From Pseudomonas sp. Seg1 (lineage in GTDB: Bacteria; Pseudomonadota; Gammaproteobacteria; Pseudomonadales; Pseudomonadaceae): a stretch of DNA of 64,000 nt. A program made the position numbers and the translations under genes. The stretch's first letter is position 1; each line of letters begins with the position of its first letter. The notes beneath the pieces were generated by a model. It saw only the letters and a list, made by a program, of their open reading frames with translations. It did not search any database and was not told the DNA's origin. The stretch spans positions 5,949,501 to 6,013,500 of the forward strand of contig NZ_AP021903.1 in the NCBI RefSeq assembly GCF_018326005.1. The letters are read 5' to 3'. This document shows, in pieces, positions 9,819 through 18,187 of the stretch.

Positions 9819-9977
9819 TCAGCGTTTGGCAATGATGTACACCGCATGCACGATCCCCGGGATGTACCCGCACAACGTCAGCAGAATGTTCAACCAGAAC
9901 GCCCCGCCAAACCCGACCTGCAGAAACACACCCAGTGGTGGCAACAGAATAGCGATGATGATGCGAATGAAATCCAT
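9819..9977 (-). CDS. YqaE/Pmp3 family small membrane protein
   Basis: A 52-residue hydrophobic peptide with the Pmp3/UPF0057 signature: an N-terminal helix (FIRIIIAILLPPLGVFLQVG), then NILLTLCGYIPGIVHAVYII forming a second helix. It is an inner-membrane proteolipid, linked in other bacteria and plants to ion or stress tolerance. The start at 9977 was preferred over a longer frame to 10016 because AGGAG lies 6 bases upstream of this ATG and the family begins with this helix. It appears monocistronic. Confidence 0.9.
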   Translation of the reverse strand: MDFIRIIIAILLPPLGVFLQVGFGGAFWLNILLTLCGYIPGIVHAVYIIAKR

Positions 9978-10087
9978 GGGGCAGCTCCTGTATGGGGGTT
10001 GGCTCATTTGAGCCATACAAGCTAATCGACCTGCGCCGTTCGTCAGGGTTCAGTGCAATCGCCATTTGTTCGCCAGTATCCATTGCC

Positions 10088-10126
10088 AAAAAAAAAGCCC
10101 CACGCCAAAAGAATCAGGCGTGGGGC
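10088..10126 (-). terminator. Rho-independent terminator of the class III aminotransferase gene
   Basis: GCCCCACGCC (10097-10106) and GGCGTGGGGC (10117-10126) form a perfect 10-bp stem. Reading the minus strand, it is followed by nine T (10088-10096). It lies 50 bases past the aminotransferase stop. Confidence 0.9.
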
Positions 10127-10175
10127 GTGCGTTATACCGCGAGACGGTTCTTCAATTCGGGTAGGACGGTTCAGT

Positions 10176-11459
10176 TCAGACGGCAATCCCTTTGCGGCAT
10201 TGCAGTTGTGCGGTGCGCACTCGCGAGAACGCCCGGCCCAGGCGCAGGAGCATTTCGTCGATGTTGGTTTTGCTGACGGTCAGGGCCGGGGTGAAGCGCA
10301 GGCAGTTGGCTTGCGGAGCGTTGAGCAGCAGGCCTTCATGCAATGCAGCGTGGATGACGGCATCGGCGCAATCGTCTGACAGGGTCAGTCCATAGAACAG
10401 GCCTTGACCACGCAGCTCGCCGTGACCGTAACGGTGAGCCAGTCGGGCTAAACCTTCGCGCAGATGTTGGCCGTTTTCTTTGACCTGTTCGAGAAAGCTT
10501 CGGTCTTGCACGCTGTCGAGGACGACCAGACCGGCCGCGGTCATCAGCGCATTGCCGTGATGCGTACCGCCGAGTTCGCCCGCGTCGAAACAGCATGCCT
10601 TGCCCCGCGCCAGCAGCGCCGCCAGCGGCACGCCGCCGCCAAGGCCTTTGCCAAGCACAACGATATCGGCGCGCACGCCGTAGGATTGTTCGGCGAGCAA
10701 GGTGCCACAGCGACCGATGCCGGTCTGCACTTCGTCGAGAATCAGCAGAATGCCCAGCTCACGGCACAGACGTTCGACGCCTTTGAGGTAATGCTCGGTT
10801 GCGGGAATGACACCAGCGTCGCTCTGGATCGGCTCAAGCATGATCGCCACGGTCTGTGCATCGACCGCCGCGTGCAGCGCTGGCAAATCGTTGAACGGCA
10901 CCAGATCGAAACCCGGCAGCAACGGCGCGAATCGATTGTGCAGGTTGCAACTGTCCGATGCGGAAATCGTCGCCAGGCTGCGGCCATGACAACCCTGCTT
11001 GGCAACGATAATCCGCGAGGCGCCGCCGCGATGCAGCTGGCCCCACTTGCGTGCCAGTTTGATCGCGGCCTCGCAAGCCTCGCTGCCGCTGTTGAGCAGG
11101 TAAGCCTGATCACTGGAAGTGCTGGCGCACAGGCGCTCGGCGAGGCTGAGCATGCCGCGATTGTGCAGATTGAAACCGGGATTGATCAGCGCCTGGGCCT
11201 GACTGGCGATGGCTTTGACCAGTGCCGAAGGACTGTGGCCGAGGCTGTTGGCACCGCCGGCCTGGGAGAAATCGAGGTAAGCGCGGTCGTTGCTGTCCCA
11301 CAGCCACGAGCCTTGGCCGCGAACGAACACCTGTTGTGGCCTTTCGACGCTGGGCATCAGCCGCTCAGCGCTGAGGTTTTCGCTGATGTTTGAAGGGTTG
11401 GCCTCGAAAGTGAGGTCGTCAAGGCTCGGCGTCTGGCGCCGCAAACTGAACAGATTCAT
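10176..11459 (-). CDS. Class III PLP-dependent aminotransferase (acetylornithine/aspartate aminotransferase family)
   Basis: A 427-residue fold-type I aminotransferase. Visible marks are the phosphate-binding LNSGSEACEAAIKLAR, the cofactor aspartate in LILDEVQTGIGRCG, and the Schiff-base lysine in VLGKGLGGGVPL, the usual order for ArgD/omega-aminotransferase proteins. It would move an amino group from a terminal amine to a 2-oxo acid; the substrate cannot be read from the sequence. The start at 11459 (MNLFSLRRQ) is preferred over 11501 because of a GAGG at suitable spacing and because the family N-terminus starts there. It is divergent from the LysR gene at 11629, which probably controls it, and ends in a strong terminator. 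Confidence 0.85.
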   Translation of the reverse strand: MNLFSLRRQTPSLDDLTFEANPSNISENLSAERLMPSVERPQQVFVRGQGSWLWDSNDRAYLDFSQAGGANSLGHSPSALVKAIASQAQALINPGFNLHNRGMLSLAERLCASTSSDQAYLLNSGSEACEAAIKLARKWGQLHRGGASRIIVAKQGCHGRSLATISASDSCNLHNRFAPLLPGFDLVPFNDLPALHAAVDAQTVAIMLEPIQSDAGVIPATEHYLKGVERLCRELGILLILDEVQTGIGRCGTLLAEQSYGVRADIVVLGKGLGGGVPLAALLARGKACCFDAGELGGTHHGNALMTAAGLVVLDSVQDRSFLEQVKENGQHLREGLARLAHRYGHGELRGQGLFYGLTLSDDCADAVIHAALHEGLLLNAPQANCLRFTPALTVSKTNIDEMLLRLGRAFSRVRTAQLQCRKGIAV

Positions 11460-11615
11460 TGAACAAAACCTCGCTGGAGGTTTTTTGAACTGCCTATGCA
11501 AACACTCTTGAAGCTGACGCTGATCATCGCGCTTTCTGGCCCTGTAAGCCTTGTGAATGCGGTTAGACTAGGCTCACTGACGGCCTTGGGCCATTTCGAT
11601 TTCTCAGCATTTTCG

Positions 11616-11630
11616 ATAAGTGTTACTTAT
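11616..11630. promoter_or_regulatory. LysR-type operator palindrome overlapping the regulator's start codon
   Basis: ATAAGTGTTACTTAT is a perfect palindrome with six-base arms and fits the ATAA-N7-TTAT form of LysR-type sites. It covers the first two bases of the ATG of the LysR gene, suggesting autorepression; control of the divergent aminotransferase is an inference. Confidence 0.55.
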
Positions 11631-12543
11631 GGATTTTAAACAACTGCGTTATTTCGTCGCGGTCTACGAAGAAGGGCATGTCGGCAGAGCCGCCGAACGC
11701 CTGTCGATCTCGCAACCCGCGCTTTCCCAACAGATCCGTCAGCTCGAACAGAACCTCGACGTCACTCTCTTTGAACGCAGCAGCAAACGCCTGCTGCCGA
11801 CGCTTGCCGCGCACACGCTGTACAACCATGCGCTGCCACTGCTCGACGGTTTACAACGCGCGCGCGAGGCGTTGGGCAACTTCAAGGGCCAGGCACTGCG
11901 CACGCTGGCAATCGGTGTGTTGCAGACCGTGCACACCAGTCTGGTGCCGCAAATGCTAGAGCGCGTGCGCAAGGCACAACCGCATCTGGTGGTGCAGATC
12001 TACGAACTGACGGGGCTGGAAATCGAACGACGATTGCTCAACGGTTCATTGGACATCGGCATCAGCTACTTGCCGCCCCGTCAGCCCGGGTTGCAGGGCG
12101 TGATGCTCTACGAAGATGAACTGACGCTGGTCATCCCGGCGGATCACCCATTGCGTGAATTCAAGAAAGTCTCGATTCGCCAGGCCGCGGAATTGCCCAT
12201 GCTGCTGTTGGGCGAGGAATTTCAGATCCGCCAGATCTGGCAGGCGCAACTGACCAGCCTCGGGCGTCGCCCGCAAGTGCAAGCCGAGTTGAACAATATG
12301 CTGGGGATTCTCGACAGTCTGCCGCACACCAAACTGGCGACGGTGCTGCCGGGGCGTTCGCAAAAGGAGTACGACGATCAAGATCTGCTGTGGAAACCGC
12401 TGAGCGAGCCACGGGTGCCGTTAAAGGTTGGCTTGGTCTGTCGTGACGTGCAGCGCCAACAAGCCTCTTTGGCGCTGTTGCGCACGTTGCTGGAGGAAGT
12501 GATGGAGCGTGAAGCAAAGCCGCCGCTCGATCCCTTGGCGTGA
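11629..12543 (+). CDS. LysR-family transcriptional regulator
   Basis: A 304-residue regulator with an N-terminal winged HTH (residues 1-60: MDFKQLRYFVAVYEEGHV, then RAAERLSISQPALSQQIRQL) and a C-terminal periplasmic-binding-like effector domain from about residue 90. ATG 11629 was chosen over an in-frame GTG at 11620 because the conserved HTH begins there. It is divergent from a class III aminotransferase across about 170 bases, the classic arrangement of a LysR activator and its target. The effector is unknown. A palindrome at the start codon may be its own binding site. Confidence 0.92.
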   Translation: MDFKQLRYFVAVYEEGHVGRAAERLSISQPALSQQIRQLEQNLDVTLFERSSKRLLPTLAAHTLYNHALPLLDGLQRAREALGNFKGQALRTLAIGVLQTVHTSLVPQMLERVRKAQPHLVVQIYELTGLEIERRLLNGSLDIGISYLPPRQPGLQGVMLYEDELTLVIPADHPLREFKKVSIRQAAELPMLLLGEEFQIRQIWQAQLTSLGRRPQVQAELNNMLGILDSLPHTKLATVLPGRSQKEYDDQDLLWKPLSEPRVPLKVGLVCRDVQRQQASLALLRTLLEEVMEREAKPPLDPLA

Positions 12544-12561
12544 CTTACTTTTCTGCAGGCA

Positions 12562-12590
12562 AAAGAAAACCCCGCCGAAGCGGGGCTTTG
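12562..12590. terminator. Bidirectional hairpin between the LysR gene and acyl-CoA dehydrogenase
   Basis: CCCCGC (12570-12575) and GCGGGG (12580-12585) enclose a CGAA loop. The minus-strand side runs into TTTTCTTTT, so it is stronger for the leftward dehydrogenase transcript; for the LysR gene, the stem lies 26 bases past the stop. A second inverted repeat (GTCACGTAAG/CTTACATGAC, ~12735-12760) lies just beyond the dehydrogenase stop. Confidence 0.65.
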
Positions 12591-12771
12591 CAGACTGTTT
12601 CCCTGACATCCATTTCACTCCGCCACCCTGGCAGAATCCTACGTGTCCGTGTTGTTGCTTTGCGCTTCCTGCGCGACGTCCATGAAATGTAGATTAGCTC
12701 TGGATCCAATCCGCGCATATGGGAGAACAGCAGCACGTCACGTAAGAGAATGCTTACATGACGTTACATCG

Positions 12772-14550
12772 TCAGAATTGCGCTGCATCCAACAGGAACA
12801 GCGACTCGCTGCCGGCCTTCACCGACGCGCTCAGCGAGTGAATACGCGGCAACAGGCGGGCGAAGTAGAAGCGTGCAGTACCGAGCTTGCTGGCGTAGAA
12901 ATCATCCTGCGCTTCTTTGCCCAATGATGCCTTGGCCATCAGTGCCCACATGTAGGCGTACGCCGTGTAACCGAACGCTTGCAGATATTCGACCGAGGCC
13001 GCACCGATTTCGTTCGGGTTGTTTTTCGCCCGATCCAGCAGCCACGACGTCAACTCGTCGAGGGTGTCGACAGCGTCGTTCAATGGCTTGGTGAATTCGC
13101 CCAGGTCGGCACTGGCCGTCGCGGTGAAATGGCGGATCTCGTCGGCGAACAGCTTGTAGAACGCACCGCCGCTGCCGACGATCTTGCGCCCGACCAGGTC
13201 CAGCGCCTGAATGCCGTTGGTGCCTTCGTAGATCTGGGTGATGCGCACGTCACGCACCAGTTGTTCCTGGCCCCATTCGCGGATGTAGCCGTGGCCGCCG
13301 AAAATCTGTTGGCCATGCACCGTGGTTTCCAGACCCAGATCGGTCAGGAACGCCTTGGCTACCGGCGTCAGCAGGGCAACCAGATCTTCAGCACGCTTGC
13401 GAGTCGCCGCGTCTTCGCTGAACTTGGCGGTGTCGAGTTGCATTGCCACGTAGGTGGAGAACGCACGACCACCTTCGTTCGAGGCCTTCATGGTCAGCAG
13501 CATGCGACGCACGTCCGGATGGACGATGATCGGGTCGGCGACTTTGTCTTTGTTCTGCGCGCCAGTTGGCGAACGGCTTTGCAGACGGTCGCGGGCGTAT
13601 TCGACGGCGTTCTGGTAGGAGCGCTCGCCAGTGGCGAGGCCCTGGATACCGACGCCCAGACGCTCGTAGTTCATCATGGTGAACATCGCCGCCAAACCTT
13701 TGTTCGGCTCACCGACCAGATAACCCACGGCTTCGTCGAAGTTCATCACGCAGGTAGCGGACGCCTGGATGCCCATCTTGTGTTCGATCGAACCGCAGTT
13801 GGCCGGGTTGCGCGCGCCGAGGCTGCCATCGGCATTGACCATGAACTTCGGTACCAGAAACAGCGAGATACCTTTCGGTCCCGCCGGAGCGTCCGGCAAC
13901 TTGGCCAGCACCAGGTGAATGATGTTTTCGGTAAGGTCGTGTTCACCACCGGTGATGAAGATCTTGGTGCCGCTGACCTTGTAGGAACCGTCGGCCTGAG
14001 GCTCGGCCTTGGTGCGGATGATGCCCAGGTCAGTGCCGGCGTGCGGCTCGGTCAGGCACATGGAACCGGCCCAGATGCCGGCATACATGTTCGGCAGATA
14101 CGCGGCTTTCAGTTCTTCGCTGGCGTGGGCGTTGATCGACAGGCAAGCGCCGGCAGTCAGCATCGGATACAGACCGAAGGACAGGCTGGCGGAGTTGACC
14201 ATTTCTTCAACCTGGGCCGAAACGGCTTTGGGCATGCCCATGCCGCCGTAGGCCGGATCGCCACCGACGCCAACCCAGCCACCTTCGGCATAAGTCTGAT
14301 AAGCCTGTGGGAAACCGGCCGGCGTGGTGACCGCGCCGTCCGCCCAGTGGCAACCTTCTTCGTCAGCGGCACGGCTCAGTGGCGCGATGCTTTTGCTGGT
14401 GACCTTGCCGGCCTCTTCGAGAATCGCTTCAACGGTCTCGGCGTCGACAGTCTCGGCCAGCGCCGGCAACTCGGCCCAGAGTTTGGCGACTTCGAATACT
14501 TCATTGAGGACGAAGCGCATATCGCGCAGCGGCGCTTTGTAGTCAGCCAT
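12772..14550 (-). CDS. Acyl-CoA dehydrogenase, copy 1 of 3 in this region
   Basis: A 592-residue FAD-dependent acyl-CoA dehydrogenase of the long AidB/DmdC-like type with an extra C-terminal domain. The N-terminus [17 protein letters not shown] is shared with the other two copies. MCLTEPHAGTDLG is the central FAD/substrate segment, and the catalytic glutamate lies in IYEGTNGIQALDLVGRK. It would carry out the first step of beta-oxidation, passing electrons to ETF. The start at 14550 was chosen because the three paralogues share M-x-[DE]YKAPLRD. In P. aeruginosa, related genes next to the bio cluster are called fadE1/fadE2. It is separated from copy 2 by 261 bases with a REP element, so it probably has its own promoter. 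Confidence 0.92.
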   Translation of the reverse strand: MADYKAPLRDMRFVLNEVFEVAKLWAELPALAETVDAETVEAILEEAGKVTSKSIAPLSRAADEEGCHWADGAVTTPAGFPQAYQTYAEGGWVGVGGDPAYGGMGMPKAVSAQVEEMVNSASLSFGLYPMLTAGACLSINAHASEELKAAYLPNMYAGIWAGSMCLTEPHAGTDLGIIRTKAEPQADGSYKVSGTKIFITGGEHDLTENIIHLVLAKLPDAPAGPKGISLFLVPKFMVNADGSLGARNPANCGSIEHKMGIQASATCVMNFDEAVGYLVGEPNKGLAAMFTMMNYERLGVGIQGLATGERSYQNAVEYARDRLQSRSPTGAQNKDKVADPIIVHPDVRRMLLTMKASNEGGRAFSTYVAMQLDTAKFSEDAATRKRAEDLVALLTPVAKAFLTDLGLETTVHGQQIFGGHGYIREWGQEQLVRDVRITQIYEGTNGIQALDLVGRKIVGSGGAFYKLFADEIRHFTATASADLGEFTKPLNDAVDTLDELTSWLLDRAKNNPNEIGAASVEYLQAFGYTAYAYMWALMAKASLGKEAQDDFYASKLGTARFYFARLLPRIHSLSASVKAGSESLFLLDAAQF

Positions 14551-14646
14551 GGCAAACCTCGCAAAATCTGAACAGGTGATTCGTGGAAGGGTGTTTTCGT
14601 TAGGCCGGAGTGTACCCCAACAACTTTTGCGACACATAGGGTCAAC

Positions 14647-14676
14647 CGGTGACTGATTTGTTATTTTTAGTCACCG
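14647..14676. promoter_or_regulatory. 8-bp inverted repeat upstream of acyl-CoA dehydrogenase copy 1
   Basis: CGGTGACT (14647-14654) and AGTCACCG (14669-14676) are perfect arms around an AT-rich 14-base spacer, about 97-126 bases before the dehydrogenase start. It has no T-run like a terminator, so an operator or promoter element is possible. Confidence 0.35.
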
Positions 14677-14710
14677 ACCTGAAACGATAATCAAAGGATG
14701 TAGAGAAACC

Positions 14711-14802
14711 TGTGTCGAGGGAGCTTGCTCCCACATGAGTGCGCAGCGCTCACCCATTGGCGGCTGCTACGCACCCGAGCGGGAGGACGCTCCCTCGCCA
14801 CA
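14711..14802. repeat. REP-like pair, TGTGGCGAGGGAG class
   Basis: TGTGTCGAGGGAGCTTGCTCCC (from 14711) and GGACGCTCCCTCGCCACA (to 14802) are facing palindromic units, distinct from the GCCAGCGATG class elsewhere. Confidence 0.75.
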
Positions 14803-14811
14803 GAAAGCGGG

Positions 14812-16608
14812 TCAGAGTGCAAACAGTTCGGCAGGCAGCTTCATCAAACACTCACTCCCCGCCTCGATCGCCGCCCGATGCGCAGCCGTACGCGGCAACA
14901 AACGCTTGAAGTAGAACTCGCACGTCGCCAATTTGCCCCGCAGATAGTCCGCCTCACCCTCCCCCACGTCCAGTTGCGCCTGTGCCACCAGCGCCATGCG
15001 CAACCACAGATAGCCGAGGATGATGTAGCCGCTGTACATCAGATAATCCACCGACGCCGCGCCGACTTCGTCCGGGTTCTTCATCGCTGCCATGCCGACC
15101 CTCAGGGTCAGGTCGCCCCATTGCTGGTTCAGCTCATTGAGCTGCGCGACGAAACTGCCCAATTGCGCATGCTCGGCGTTGGCCGCGCAGAACTTGTGAA
15201 CAATTTTGGTGAAACCACGCAGCAATTTGCCCTGACTGCCGAGCACTTTGCGCCCGAGCAGGTCGAGCGCCTGAATGCCGTTGGTGCCCTCATAAATCGG
15301 TGCGATCCGACAATCGCGAACCAGTTGTTCCATGCCCCACTCGCGAATGAAGCCGTGGCCGCCAAACACCTGCATGCCGTGGTTAGTCACTTCCAGGCCG
15401 GTGTCGGTCATGAACGCTTTACAGATCGGCGTGAGGAAGGCCAACAGGTCTTCGGCCTCCTGACGCGCTTCGGCGTCGCTGCTCAGGTGCGCGACATCGA
15501 GCATCTGCGCGGTGAAGTACGTCAGCGCGCGGTTGCCTTCGTTGAAGGCTTTCATGGTCAGCAACATGCGCCGCACGTCCGGGTGAACGATGATCGGATC
15601 GGCCGGTTTATCCGGGGCTTTGACACCGGTCAGGGCACGCATCTGCAAGCGATCATTGGCGTATTTGATTGCGCCCTGAAAGCTCGCCTCGCCCAGACAC
15701 AAGCCCTGCATGCCGGTGCCGAGCCGTGCGTGGTTCATCATGGTGAACATGCAGTTGAGGCCCTTGTTCGGCTCGCCGATCAGAAAACCCTTGGCCCCGT
15801 CGAAGTTCAGCACGCAAGTGGCCGAAGCCTTGATGCCCATCTTGTGTTCGATCGAACCGCAGGAAACGCCGTTGCGCGTCCCGGCGTCACCCGCTGCATC
15901 GGGCAGAAATTTCGGCACGATAAACAGCGAAATCCCTTTGGTCCCTGCGGGCGCGTCGGGCAATTTGGCCAACACCAGATGGATGATGTTGTCGCTCATG
16001 TCGTGTTCACCGGCGGAGATGAAAATCTTGCTGCCGGTGACCGCGTAGCTGCCGTCAACCTGAGGCGCGGCGCGGGTCTTGATGATGCCCAGATCGGTCC
16101 CGCAATGGGCTTCGGTCAGGCACATGGTGCCGGTCCACTGGCCGGCGGTGAGTTTGCTCAGATAGGTGTCTTTCTGCTCGGCGGTACCGTGGGCATGGAT
16201 CGCCGACATCGCGCCGTGGGTCAGCCCCGGGTACATACCCCAGGAGGTGTTGCTGGAACCGACCATCTCACTGATCACCAGCCCCAGCGAACTCGGCAAG
16301 CCCTGGCCGCCGTAGGTCGGGTCGGCGGCCAGACCGTGCCAGCCGCCCTCAACATATTGTGCGAATGCTTGCTTGAAGCCTGTAGGCGTTGTCACCACCC
16401 CGTTGTCGAAATGGCAGCCCTCTTCGTCACCGCTGCGATTGAGCGGCGCGAGAACGTTCTCGCAGAACTTCGCGCCCTCTTCGAGGATCGCGTTGATCAT
16501 GTCCGGGCTGGCGTCATGGGCGCCGAGGGCGGCGTAATTGGCGTGGAAGTCGAATACGTGGTCGATCAGAAAGCGCATGTCGCGCAGGGGAGCTTTGTAC
16601 TCAGGCAT
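14812..16608 (-). CDS. Acyl-CoA dehydrogenase, copy 2 of 3
   Basis: A 598-residue paralogue of the neighbouring dehydrogenases, opening PEYKAPLRDMRFLIDHVFDF. It carries MCLTEAHCGTDLG in the central domain and the catalytic Glu in [17 protein letters not shown]. By eye it is closer to copy 3 than to copy 1 (shared GAKFCENVLAPLNR-type and MVYF/LTYFTAQ-type segments). The start at 16608 is set by the conserved N-terminus; an upstream in-frame start at 16665 would add an atypical leader. Chain-length preference cannot be told. It lies 90 bases after the diguanylate cyclase gene on the same strand. Confidence 0.92.
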   Translation of the reverse strand: MPEYKAPLRDMRFLIDHVFDFHANYAALGAHDASPDMINAILEEGAKFCENVLAPLNRSGDEEGCHFDNGVVTTPTGFKQAFAQYVEGGWHGLAADPTYGGQGLPSSLGLVISEMVGSSNTSWGMYPGLTHGAMSAIHAHGTAEQKDTYLSKLTAGQWTGTMCLTEAHCGTDLGIIKTRAAPQVDGSYAVTGSKIFISAGEHDMSDNIIHLVLAKLPDAPAGTKGISLFIVPKFLPDAAGDAGTRNGVSCGSIEHKMGIKASATCVLNFDGAKGFLIGEPNKGLNCMFTMMNHARLGTGMQGLCLGEASFQGAIKYANDRLQMRALTGVKAPDKPADPIIVHPDVRRMLLTMKAFNEGNRALTYFTAQMLDVAHLSSDAEARQEAEDLLAFLTPICKAFMTDTGLEVTNHGMQVFGGHGFIREWGMEQLVRDCRIAPIYEGTNGIQALDLLGRKVLGSQGKLLRGFTKIVHKFCAANAEHAQLGSFVAQLNELNQQWGDLTLRVGMAAMKNPDEVGAASVDYLMYSGYIILGYLWLRMALVAQAQLDVGEGEADYLRGKLATCEFYFKRLLPRTAAHRAAIEAGSECLMKLPAELFAL

Positions 16609-16698
16609 GGTGGCTTCTCCGTCAGCAGGTTGCTTGAACCTACTGCCGGCCACCACACCCGACAATCACTGTGCAGACGCTGAATGCGCCGTCATCAC

Positions 16699-17988
16699 TC
16701 AACCCGCAGCGCTGTCCATGCGCACCGCGCCGCGACGGTTTTGCCCGTACGCCATCACACAGTTGCGCCCCGCGCCTTTAGCGGCGTAGAGCGCCTCGTC
16801 GGCGGATTTCAGCACTTGTTCCGGGTTGCGCTGCTCCACGCGTTCGGCGACGCCGATGCTCACCGTGACCGAAACGCTGGAGGCGCCGGAGCCGGCACGG
16901 CGCTGACGACCTTGCTGGTCATCCTGCGGGCGGTTTTCCTGATTGCGCAGTTGAATGTTGTAGGACGCAATCGACTCACGGATCACTTCCAGGTGCGGCA
17001 TACACTCTTCAAGGGTTTTGCCCGCGAACACCAAGGCGAATTCCTCACCGCCATAGCGATACGCCCTACCGCCACCACTGATTTTCGACAGTTTGCTCGC
17101 CACCAGACGCAATACCTGGTCACCGACGTCGTGGCCATGGGTGTCGTTGAATTTCTTGAAGTGGTCAACGTCGCTCATCGCCAGCACATAATTGCGCCCC
17201 AAGCGCTGCATGCGTTCGTTGAGTGCGCGACGCCCCGGCAGACCGGTGAGTTCGTCGCGGAAGGCCATTTGATAAGCCTCGTGCGCCACGGCGGCGGCGA
17301 TCATCAACATGACCTGGCTGCACATGATGTTCAGAGTGAACGGCAGGATGAAGGTTTTCGGCAGCATCCAGAACACCCCGAGCAACCCGACCAATTGCGC
17401 CGCGTGCAGCGGACGCGGATGGCGCCAGTATTGCCAGGCCAGCAGCAGAAACGCCGAGATGAACACCGGATAGGACAGCTGGATCAGACTCATCCACGCG
17501 CCGTGCAGCGCTGGCCAGCGAATCTCCGAAAGCCACATCAGCAGCGCCTGTGGGTAACTTTGCTCAAGCCCCAGCGCGACACTGCCGAAGGCAAGCAGCA
17601 CGGCGAACCGCGCGACCATGTCCTGAAACAGGTGCGTGCGTTCCTGCCACGCGGCGAAAAGGCCAAACAGCAGCGGCAGCAGCAGACAGACCAGATGAAA
17701 AACCACGGCGGCGTCTTCGCGCACCTTGCCGTTGTCGCGGTAATAATCGGTCTGGGTGTCGAGCAAAAAGTAGGCGATGTAAACCGTGAGCATCAGAAAC
17801 AGTTCGCGCTGACGTCGGTAAACCGCGCAGTAAGCGCCGCCCAACAGCAACACCAGCGTTGGCAGTACATTAAACAGAGACGTGAAGAACACGTTGAGGT
17901 CTTTGACGTACGCAGCCGCCAACCCCGCGAGCAATAACAGCAGTGAAGGTAGGAAATGGCTGAAACGTACAGCGGAAGAACGCGGCAA
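16699..17988 (-). CDS. Membrane-bound diguanylate cyclase (GGEEF domain)
   Basis: A 429-residue protein with several N-terminal membrane helices (about residues 8-28, 36-56, 64-80, 95-112, 125-145, 168-188, 195-235), then a GGDEF domain. The active-site loop is RYGGEEF with GGEEF at residues 313-317, so it should make c-di-GMP. The position of the inhibitory RxxD site, five residues before the loop, reads SGGG, so product inhibition at that site is unlikely. The domain also carries a basic, low-complexity insertion after SYNIQLRNQ (DDQQGRQRRAGSGASS). A full-consensus Vfr/CRP site lies about 80 bases upstream of its start, hinting at cAMP control of c-di-GMP synthesis. Confidence 0.92.
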   Translation of the reverse strand: MPRSSAVRFSHFLPSLLLLLAGLAAAYVKDLNVFFTSLFNVLPTLVLLLGGAYCAVYRRQRELFLMLTVYIAYFLLDTQTDYYRDNGKVREDAAVVFHLVCLLLPLLFGLFAAWQERTHLFQDMVARFAVLLAFGSVALGLEQSYPQALLMWLSEIRWPALHGAWMSLIQLSYPVFISAFLLLAWQYWRHPRPLHAAQLVGLLGVFWMLPKTFILPFTLNIMCSQVMLMIAAAVAHEAYQMAFRDELTGLPGRRALNERMQRLGRNYVLAMSDVDHFKKFNDTHGHDVGDQVLRLVASKLSKISGGGRAYRYGGEEFALVFAGKTLEECMPHLEVIRESIASYNIQLRNQENRPQDDQQGRQRRAGSGASSVSVTVSIGVAERVEQRNPEQVLKSADEALYAAKGAGRNCVMAYGQNRRGAVRMDSAAG

Positions 17989-18056
17989 GGGTAAAGCTCC
18001 GACCCGTCATATCAAAGAGATGGCATTGTGCCTGCAATGTGGCCAGTTAAGCACAC

Positions 18057-18077
18057 ACAATGTGATCCAGATCACAT
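18057..18077. promoter_or_regulatory. Vfr/CRP binding site upstream of the diguanylate cyclase
   Basis: The 21 bases contain TGTGA-N6-TCACA (18061-18076) and agree with every defined position of the published Vfr consensus ANWWTGNGAWNYAGWTCACAT. It lies in the 199-base gap between the cytochrome stop (18188) and the cyclase start (17988), centred about 80 bases before the latter. Confidence 0.75.
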
Positions 18078-18187
18078 GCAGTCTCTTTAACGGCAGAAAA
18101 CCTGAGTTTCTGAGCGAATCAGTAAGTTTTTTACCCCTGATTGACGTGCTGGCCACCATTGCTGATGGCCAGCCGTGCAATTGGCCT

